Part shown: positions 16,154 to 22,558 of the stretch, piece by piece | How positions within the stretch are numbered: position 1 is the first letter of the stretch | How the letters are laid out: each line of letters starts with the position of its first letter | NCBI GenBank assembly: GCA_029564115.1 | Contig: JAKQQP010000284.1 | Span: forward strand, 1-30,437 | Length of the DNA stretch: 30,437 nt | Direction of reading: 5' to 3' | Source of the DNA: Candidatus Rifleibacteriota bacterium | GTDB lineage: Bacteria > Riflebacteria > Ozemobacteria > Ozemobacterales > Ozemobacteraceae | The notes under the pieces: generated by a model | The model's input: the letters and a program-made list of their open reading frames with translations, nothing else | Told to the model about the DNA's origin: nothing | The model's database searches: none | Made by a program: the position numbers and the translations under genes

Positions 16154-17629
16154 TTGAGTCATACCGACATGAACCAGGGAGAGTCACTTGCCCTTTTAAC
16201 GGATCTATACCAGTTAACCATGGCCTACGGCTATTGGAAAACAGGAGACCTCGAAAAAGAAGGCATTTTCAACCTTTTTTTCAGGAACAATCCCTTCGGT
16301 GGTGGCTTTACTATTGCCTGCGGTCAGCAACAGGTCATCGAACTGCTCGAAAATTTTCGTTTTTCGCCTTCCGACATCGACTATCTTGGCAATATAACAG
16401 GCAATAATGGTCAGCCGCTTTTCGAAGCGGGTTTTCTTGAATACCTTGCACAAATCAGGTTCACCTGCGAAGTCGATGCCGTGACCGAAGGAACAGTGGT
16501 CTTCCCCTTTGAGCCAATACTGCGCATCAAAGGGCCGATGATACAATGTCAGATACTTGAAACGCCGCTTCTGAACATTTTGAATTTTCAGAGTCTGGTT
16601 GCTACCAAAGCGGCACGCATCTGCATGGCAGCGCATGGTGACCCGGTAATGGAATTTGGCCTCAGAAGAGCCCAGGGAATCAACGGCGCTCTGGCAGCGA
16701 GTCGAGCCGCCTACATTGGTGGCTGCAACAGCACTTCCAACGTTCTGGCGGGCAAGCTTTACGATATACCTGTCAAAGGCACACATGCCCACAGCTGGGT
16801 CATGTCGTTCGCCGACGAAGAAGAAGCTTTTCGGGCTTACGCAAGGGCCATGCCCAACAACAGTCTCTTTCTTGTCGATACCTACGACACGATCAAAGGC
16901 ATAAAAACTGCGATAAAAATCGGGCACGAACTCAGGCAAAACGGCTACGAAATGGCCGGGATACGCCTCGACTCGGGCGACCTTGCCTATCTAAGTATTC
17001 AGGCCCGCAAACTGCTCGACGAAGCCGGGTTCAGCAAGGCTTTGATCTGCGCCAGCAACGATCTCGACGAGCACATCATCACCAGTCTCAAAGCCCAGGG
17101 TGCGCAGATAAATCTCTGGGGCGTCGGCACCAGACTCGCCACCGGCCACAATCAAAGCGCCCTTGGCGGCATATACAAACTTGTAGCCATGCGCAAACCC
17201 GGGCAACGGTGGCAACATCGCATAAAAATTTCTGAACAGAAGATCAAAACCACTATCCCAGGTGATCTTCAGATTTATCGTTTCATCTGCAATGGCGAAG
17301 CCGCCGGCGACATGATCTATGACCGGCTGCAGGCCGAGCCAGCTTCACGGTTGATAATAGACCCGAACGATGACACCAGATTCAAGCATCTGCCCGAAAA
17401 TGCTGAAGTTCATCAGCTTCTCAAGCCACTCTTCCTGAACGGAAAGCCGGCAGCGCAGCCTGCAAACATTCATCAGACAAGAGAATTCGCCAAAAAGCAG
17501 CTCGGCCTTTTCCATGAGGGGATCAAACGCTTTGTCAACCCGCACACCTACCCGGTCGGGCTCGACGAGAAGCTGCAAAACCTGCGACAAAAAATGATTC
17601 TGGAATATCGCCGGCAATGCGATTTTTGA
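16154..17629 (+). CDS. pncB: Nicotinate phosphoribosyltransferase
   Basis: 491 residues from a TTG start at 16154, which has a perfect AGGAGG seven bases upstream (16141-16146). Upstream ATG codons lie in or before the -10 box; the next ATG (16169) is too far from the ribosome site. The length fits the roughly 490-aa NAPRTase class. Motifs: LLTDLYQLTMAYGYW at the N-terminus, EFGLRRAQG, the substrate loop around GTHAHSWVMSF (with the His whose phosphorylation drives the reaction), LVDTYDT, RLDSGDL and WGVGTRLATG in the phosphate-binding region. It makes nicotinate mononucleotide from nicotinate and PRPP, coupled to ATP. The nicotinamidase gene follows 90 bp downstream, completing the salvage route to NAD. 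Confidence 0.96.
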   Translation: MSHTDMNQGESLALLTDLYQLTMAYGYWKTGDLEKEGIFNLFFRNNPFGGGFTIACGQQQVIELLENFRFSPSDIDYLGNITGNNGQPLFEAGFLEYLAQIRFTCEVDAVTEGTVVFPFEPILRIKGPMIQCQILETPLLNILNFQSLVATKAARICMAAHGDPVMEFGLRRAQGINGALAASRAAYIGGCNSTSNVLAGKLYDIPVKGTHAHSWVMSFADEEEAFRAYARAMPNNSLFLVDTYDTIKGIKTAIKIGHELRQNGYEMAGIRLDSGDLAYLSIQARKLLDEAGFSKALICASNDLDEHIITSLKAQGAQINLWGVGTRLATGHNQSALGGIYKLVAMRKPGQRWQHRIKISEQKIKTTIPGDLQIYRFICNGEAAGDMIYDRLQAEPASRLIIDPNDDTRFKHLPENAEVHQLLKPLFLNGKPAAQPANIHQTREFAKKQLGLFHEGIKRFVNPHTYPVGLDEKLQNLRQKMILEYRRQCDF

Positions 17630-17674
17630 TCTGCGCCAGCTGCAAAGCTCTTTACAGATTGCAAAATCATGCAA

Positions 17675-17704
17675 TTGCACCGGAAAAACATACGCAAATA
17701 TAAT
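17675..17704 (+). promoter_or_regulatory. Promoter of pncA
   Basis: TTGCAC (17675-17680), an 18-bp spacer and TATAAT (17699-17704), about 15 bp before the ATG at 17720, with GAGGAGGG between. It lets pncA be transcribed independently of pncB. Confidence 0.6.
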
Positions 17705-17719
17705 CCAGAGGAGGGATCA

Positions 17720-18361
17720 ATGAAAGCTCTGATACTCGTAGACCTTCAAAATGATTTTATGCCCGGCGGGGCCCTCGCCGTTCTCGACGGAGACGCGATC
17801 ATCCCGCTTGCGAACTGGCTTGCCAACAGGTTTTCGACCGTAATCGCAACCCAGGACTGGCACCCTCAGGATCACCTGAGCTTCGCGTTGAACAACCCCG
17901 GCAAACTGGTCGGCGACATTGTCGACTTCAATGGTCGAAAACAGGTGCTCTGGCCGGCACATTGCGTTCAAAACAAGTTTGGTGCAGAGTTTCACCCTGA
18001 GCTCAAACGCGAACGCATCGACAAAGTGTTTCAAAAGGGGCAAAACCCTGAAATAGATTCATACAGCGGTTTTTTCGACAACAATCGCACACATGCAACC
18101 GGTCTTGAAGAATGGCTCAAGAGCAAGGGCATCGAAGAACTTTATATCTGTGGTCTGGCAACCGATTATTGTGTCAAATTCACCGCCCTCGATGCCGTGA
18201 ACCTCGGCTTCAAAACCTGGTTGGTGGAAGACGCCTGCCGTGGTGTCGATCTTGAACCTGGCGACAGCGCCAAAGCGATATCTGAAATGCGACAGGCCGG
18301 GGTAAAGATTATTTCAAGCCGGGAACTACAGTTTACCCAGCCCGAAAAAGTGATGTCATAA
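17720..18361 (+). CDS. pncA: Nicotinamidase (pyrazinamidase), isochorismatase-like fold
   Basis: 213 residues from ATG 17720, preceded by GAGGAGGG. Catalytic triad visible: D8 (LILVDLQNDF), K106 (KVFQKG) and C151 in GLATDYCV. Metal ligands D46 and H48 (QDWH) and H81 (WPAHC) are present. The length matches E. coli PncA. It hydrolyses nicotinamide to nicotinate and ammonia, feeding PncB upstream. The last 6 bases overlap the convergent pseudopilin gene, leaving no room for a conventional terminator between the two transcripts. Confidence 0.97.
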   Translation: MKALILVDLQNDFMPGGALAVLDGDAIIPLANWLANRFSTVIATQDWHPQDHLSFALNNPGKLVGDIVDFNGRKQVLWPAHCVQNKFGAEFHPELKRERIDKVFQKGQNPEIDSYSGFFDNNRTHATGLEEWLKSKGIEELYICGLATDYCVKFTALDAVNLGFKTWLVEDACRGVDLEPGDSAKAISEMRQAGVKIISSRELQFTQPEKVMS

Positions 18362-19417
18362 ACCCCATTTTTTCAGATCGATCCCTGAAAGATCCAGATT
18401 GGCGACATCTCCAGCATTCCGCTTGAATTCCTGAAGCTGTTTGACGATTTCCTGCCCTGAGTTGAACAACTCCGACTTGGCGTTGAACATCTCTTTTACG
18501 GTGCCAGATTTAAAGCCGCTGCCGCCCAGCGCCTTGATTTTGCTCCAGTTCATGTCCCCCTTGCTGCTCATGGCTGCGAGGGCTTCGCGTACTTTTTTTG
18601 CCCTGTTCTTTTTCGAATCTGACATCTTGCCCAGCCAGTTGCGCTCAAACATGGCATCTGCACTCAAATCGAGAATATCTTTATCGAGTTTACCCATCGA
18701 ATTTTGAATTTCGCCGAGGCCACGCATAAGTTCATCGCGAACCTTTAGTATTTCACCAACTGTCATTTTGTTGATATCAGCTGCGGCAGCAGAAAACTCC
18801 CCGGTAAAATCCTGAACCAGCTTTTTGGCGTCTTCTTTGACCCCTGCCATAATACTGCCCTGAGTAGCGAAGAACTTGTTGACGTCTCCAACGTCGCGCC
18901 AGTATTTATCAAGTTCTTCCGAACTGTCTTCGCGCATTACTATGAGCTTTTCCTGAGAATATTCAGGAGCTTCGTCTTCGCTGATGCCGTCAAACCCGGC
19001 CTTGAGTTTGAGACTTGCCACCAGTCTGCCTGGGCTGTCAGGAACAGTCGAAACCTCGAATTCTTCGACAAAACGGCTGATAACCCACTGTTTTCCGTCA
19101 AAACGCCTGATCAGATCGGGCTTAACATACAGATAACTCAAAGAAACATCTTCAGCTTCATCTTTGCCGGGTTTGCGCACCTTTATTTCGATAACATCAT
19201 CGCTGGCCTGTTTGAAAGAACCTTTGCGGGCCTGGCTCAAATCATTTTCCAACAGGGCGAAAACCTTGTTGGCCTCCTGCTTGACGTAGTCGCGGCTGGT
19301 GACGAGTGCCCGTTTGTTGGCCGCGTCTTTGAGCAGGTAATAAAGAGGAATCGACACCAGCGACAGGATAAAAAAGGCGACCATCAGCTCAAGTAATGTA
19401 AAGCCACGTTTTTGCAT
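18356..19417 (-). CDS. Prepilin-like protein (GspJ/PilW type) with an unusual helical C-terminal tail
   Basis: 353 residues from ATG 19417, chosen because AAGGAG lies about 9 bases upstream and the leader MQKRG is ideal; an in-frame TTG at 19456 would extend it 13 residues. The type III signal is canonical: cleavage after G5, N-methylated F6, E at mature position 5 (FTLLELMVAF), then a hydrophobic helix. A GspJ/PilW-like beta domain (about 50-180; LSYLYVKPDLIRRFDGKQW) follows. From about 190 on the protein is nearly all charged helix/coiled coil, not typical of GspJ or PilW. It is last in the four-gene operon, so it should be a minor pilin or pseudopilin of a type IV pilus or type II secretion-like machine. 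Confidence 0.82.
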   Translation of the reverse strand: MQKRGFTLLELMVAFFILSLVSIPLYYLLKDAANKRALVTSRDYVKQEANKVFALLENDLSQARKGSFKQASDDVIEIKVRKPGKDEAEDVSLSYLYVKPDLIRRFDGKQWVISRFVEEFEVSTVPDSPGRLVASLKLKAGFDGISEDEAPEYSQEKLIVMREDSSEELDKYWRDVGDVNKFFATQGSIMAGVKEDAKKLVQDFTGEFSAAAADINKMTVGEILKVRDELMRGLGEIQNSMGKLDKDILDLSADAMFERNWLGKMSDSKKNRAKKVREALAAMSSKGDMNWSKIKALGGSGFKSGTVKEMFNAKSELFNSGQEIVKQLQEFKRNAGDVANLDLSGIDLKKWGL

Positions 19418-19442
19418 GCTCTTTCTCTCCTTCGACTGAATG

Positions 19443-19949
19443 TCATGGTCTGACAATCAGAAACGATTTTTTGCGAACAACAGGCGAAGCCCCGGCCCGG
19501 CTGAACGAGCACGAAATATCGGCCTGAACCATAGTTCGGTCGACTTTGCCATCGCTGAGCAGAAATTGCCAGGTCCCATCGATGGCAAAATCTTTGTGTT
19601 TGGCCTGAACTTTAAGAACTTCGCTCAGGCTTATGGGATAAAAACCGTCTGACAGCTGGAAGGGACCGGCAAAGTCTTTATCCGCCCCTTCCGCTTCTGC
19701 CCTTTCATAAAATTTTTTGAATGGCATGGCCATAAGTTCGCTTTTAACGCTCTCAAGAATGCGTTCAGCCATCTGGATTTTTTCGGTTTCAATGGCAGTG
19801 ACGGCATCGCCCGAAGAAAGTCGCGTCAAAGGTATCAAAGCGAGAATAAGAATAGCCAGGGCGATGGTAATCTCAACCAGGGTGATCCCCCGGGTCGGGT
19901 TTTCGCTTTTTTTAATCGATAAAACAGGCATAGGTAACCAACTTTTCAT
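19443..19949 (-). CDS. Prepilin-like protein (GspI/PilV type)
   Basis: 168 residues. A 21-residue leader ends in NPTRG, then ITLVEITIALAILILALIPL: the prepilin peptidase site with E at mature position 5 and the hydrophobic N-terminal helix. The small C-terminal domain (about 70-168) resembles GspI/PilV. The 21-residue leader is long compared with the 5-7 residues usual for type IVa pilins. The ATG overlaps the stop of the upstream 850-aa gene (4 bp), and its stop lies 25 bp before the ATG of the GspJ/PilW-like gene. Most likely a minor pilin/pseudopilin assembled into the tip complex with its neighbours. Confidence 0.82.
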   Translation of the reverse strand: MKSWLPMPVLSIKKSENPTRGITLVEITIALAILILALIPLTRLSSGDAVTAIETEKIQMAERILESVKSELMAMPFKKFYERAEAEGADKDFAGPFQLSDGFYPISLSEVLKVQAKHKDFAIDGTWQFLLSDGKVDRTMVQADISCSFSRAGASPVVRKKSFLIVRP

Positions 19950-22498
19950 CTGGGTTTAACGAACTGAAAATACGCCGTTTGCGCGCTGAAGGTAACATAA
20001 TATCTTGTCGGATCCCATTTTGCCACAGGTCTGATCATTGTCAACAGTGAACTGCGGCAGTGGTTCGATTCGTAGTATACATGCAGGTTGCCCTGGCATT
20101 CTTTGCGATTGAAACGGTTCACGACAAGATTGCCGCGTACCGTCAGACTGGCTCCGATCGGGTTCAAAAGCCCCTTGTCACCGAACAGGCACGCCTTTAC
20201 CGTGCGATCGCCATAATGATTGACAATGGCGCCATTGCGGGCCACCAGTGAAAATAGAGTGGCGTTGCCGTTGGCATCGAAATCTTCGCGGGTAACGTCA
20301 CCCTTCAGGTGTATGTTGGCAGCGGCTATGATTGCCCCACGCCCCATAACATGCAGATCTTCAAGCCAGAGGTTGTCGTTGACAAAAGTTATACCATCGC
20401 AGATGAACGTCTTTTTGCCGTTGTATTCAATGCAGCGATTCTCGATATCACGGTTGAACTCGAGCGATGAAGGGTAAAAATAGCTGGCTTTTTTCAGATA
20501 CTGCGTCGGAGAATAGATATTGGCCGGGAGATTGCCGGGGACATTGGGATCCCAGGTTTTTTTGCCCTCTTCGTCATCTTTATATGGCGGAAACCCGCAA
20601 AAACCGTATGGTTCTTTTTCGGCCTTGGCCCACAGCCATGGAATAGGTATTTCAAGCCCAAGAAAGCCAATAATGGGGATTGGCGGAATCAGAATTTTTA
20701 CCAGCAGCATTCTGATATGTGTATAGACCTTCTTTAGGTAGCCTTCAACCCGTAAAGAAAACGGAAATTCAAGATGAAAATTGCCAAACAGCATTGTTCG
20801 AGCAAATCTCGGCGGAATCGGCAACCAGTAGCCACCCATTCCACCGGGTTCACCACCGCCAAAATAGCCCCAGTCAAAGGGTTCTCCCTTGTCCCAGAAG
20901 TTATAATAAACACTCTTGATACCGGGTATGACGTTGTGTTCCTGGGCGCTTGAACCGGAAGGGTGATCGCCACTGCAGGCAGCTTTGCCATCATCCTTGT
21001 GTGGCAGCAGCAAAGCCGCAATTTCCATTTTTTTAAGATTGGCCGGGTCGAGCGATAATTCGGGAAACATGGTTATTTTCAGCAGCATTTCTTTGGTGCC
21101 ATTGACTCTTACAAGGCCAGGCAGCTGCACTTTTCGGGCCAGATCGACCAGATTGAATTTAAAAATATTCTGTATCGATTCCCACATTTCGTCTATTGAC
21201 GGCATATTATGAATGACTATGTCGCCGGTGCCCTCGTTCCACTTGATCTGGTCGTCGCCCTTCCAGGAATCGCTGTTCTCGAGAGCCTTTTCGTAGAGAA
21301 GTTTTGAATTCGCCACAAAAAAGGTGTAATCAGAAGCGATGGGCTGAACATCGGCAACCCTGAACTCGCGGTGGACCACGAGTTTTTTATGAATCGTCGT
21401 GCCAGAAGGGTAATCAGGTGAATACTCGACTTCGGCGACAACTTCGAAAAAACCCTGTTTTTCGACGGTGACATCCCAGTTGACGTTACCTGCAAAAGCC
21501 TGCAAAAAGGGCGGCAGACAATTTTGAATTGCCTCTTCGATGCGTTTGTTGATCTTATTGAAGTCGATATGAAGCTGCAGAGAACCATCAAATACTTTTT
21601 TGGCCAGAGATTGAGGAGTCAGTTGCACGGTTTCCTGCAGTTTGGCAAAAACCTTGTCGATGAGCGGCTGCAGAAGATAGCCTATCCGAACCGGTGCGCC
21701 CTGTACCATGATTGTCCAGTTTTTGACATCTGGAGCCTTCAACAGTGGCTTATTGGGCAAAAACTTGATCAGATCGATATTCGGCATCTGAGGCGAGCCA
21801 CCGTCGGAATCGCCCGTAGGGTCGTTGCCTATGCCCGACACTACGTCTGCCGCGCCAATCTTGAGCTTATCGTAAATAGATCCGAGAAAACCAGTCACCT
21901 TGCGCAACGGCACCTCGACACCACCGACCACATAATCAGGGTTGTCGGCAAGAATACCGAATGCTTTTTTGATACGGGCAGTGCAAACCACCCTGACCCG
22001 GCCACCGAGAGCATCGAACATACCTTTGAGAGGCGCCAGAGGAGCTTTCGGGTCGGGAGAAATGGTATCGTAAACATAAACAATACCCTTTTCATAAATG
22101 GGCTTGAAAAGAGTGCTGTTGAAAAGGTCGAGCTGCACATCGACACCGTTTTCCTTGGCATTCTTGAAGCTGACCGGGTCAATATAGGCGCCTGCGATGG
22201 GTGCAGGCAATCGAAAATGCATGAACCAGCCTTTCAGCAGTTCGTCAGGGTCTGAGAACAGTTTCCAGAAGGCGCTGTAATCGTTCATATTGTCTTTAAC
22301 AATTTTGAACGTCATATTGGCAGCCGATTCGGCACATTCTTCCGCCCGCTTTTCGTGACTTGAAAAGACAGTATTCCAGCGCCCGGAAACAGTGAGCCGG
22401 GAAATGGTAATCCCGACCAGAACCAGCACACCGAGAACACCAAGCGCCATCAGATAAGCAGACCCGCGCTTTTTTAAACCTCTGCTGAATATTTTCAA
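19946..22498 (-). CDS. Large PilX/GspK-like membrane-anchored protein
   Basis: 850 residues, much longer than PilX (about 170-200) or GspK (about 320). The N-terminus KKRGSAYLMALGVLGVLVLV matches the PilX_N pattern: a basic leader ending in Gly, then a hydrophobic helix without Glu at position 5, as in minor pilins of the K/X type. The long extracytoplasmic body is probably beta-rich. Residues about 715-815 (including HLKGDVTRE, NGAIVNHYGD, LTVRGNLVVNRF) have a short-period strand-turn pattern like beta-helix or bactofilin-type folds. Several Cys residues cluster near the C-terminus. It sits between the HEAT protein (60-bp gap) and the GspI/PilV-like gene (4-bp overlap). The body matches no family I can name. 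Confidence 0.72.
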   Translation of the reverse strand: MKIFSRGLKKRGSAYLMALGVLGVLVLVGITISRLTVSGRWNTVFSSHEKRAEECAESAANMTFKIVKDNMNDYSAFWKLFSDPDELLKGWFMHFRLPAPIAGAYIDPVSFKNAKENGVDVQLDLFNSTLFKPIYEKGIVYVYDTISPDPKAPLAPLKGMFDALGGRVRVVCTARIKKAFGILADNPDYVVGGVEVPLRKVTGFLGSIYDKLKIGAADVVSGIGNDPTGDSDGGSPQMPNIDLIKFLPNKPLLKAPDVKNWTIMVQGAPVRIGYLLQPLIDKVFAKLQETVQLTPQSLAKKVFDGSLQLHIDFNKINKRIEEAIQNCLPPFLQAFAGNVNWDVTVEKQGFFEVVAEVEYSPDYPSGTTIHKKLVVHREFRVADVQPIASDYTFFVANSKLLYEKALENSDSWKGDDQIKWNEGTGDIVIHNMPSIDEMWESIQNIFKFNLVDLARKVQLPGLVRVNGTKEMLLKITMFPELSLDPANLKKMEIAALLLPHKDDGKAACSGDHPSGSSAQEHNVIPGIKSVYYNFWDKGEPFDWGYFGGGEPGGMGGYWLPIPPRFARTMLFGNFHLEFPFSLRVEGYLKKVYTHIRMLLVKILIPPIPIIGFLGLEIPIPWLWAKAEKEPYGFCGFPPYKDDEEGKKTWDPNVPGNLPANIYSPTQYLKKASYFYPSSLEFNRDIENRCIEYNGKKTFICDGITFVNDNLWLEDLHVMGRGAIIAAANIHLKGDVTREDFDANGNATLFSLVARNGAIVNHYGDRTVKACLFGDKGLLNPIGASLTVRGNLVVNRFNRKECQGNLHVYYESNHCRSSLLTMIRPVAKWDPTRYYVTFSAQTAYFQFVKPR

Positions 22499-22558
22499 GT
22501 TCTCACTTCCAGAATAATAAGCTTGCTTCCCACAGTTCTAAAACTGCCACAGAACAAT

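Noticed and set aside
16214..16939. A 241-codon minus-strand frame opposite pncB
   Set aside because: It is antisense to conserved NAPRTase motifs and has no promoter, ribosome site or domain.
21524..22255. A 243-codon plus-strand frame opposite the 850-aa pilin-like gene
   Set aside because: It is Cys/His/Arg-rich with no domain and no ribosome site. The minus-strand gene fits the operon by its 4-bp overlap.
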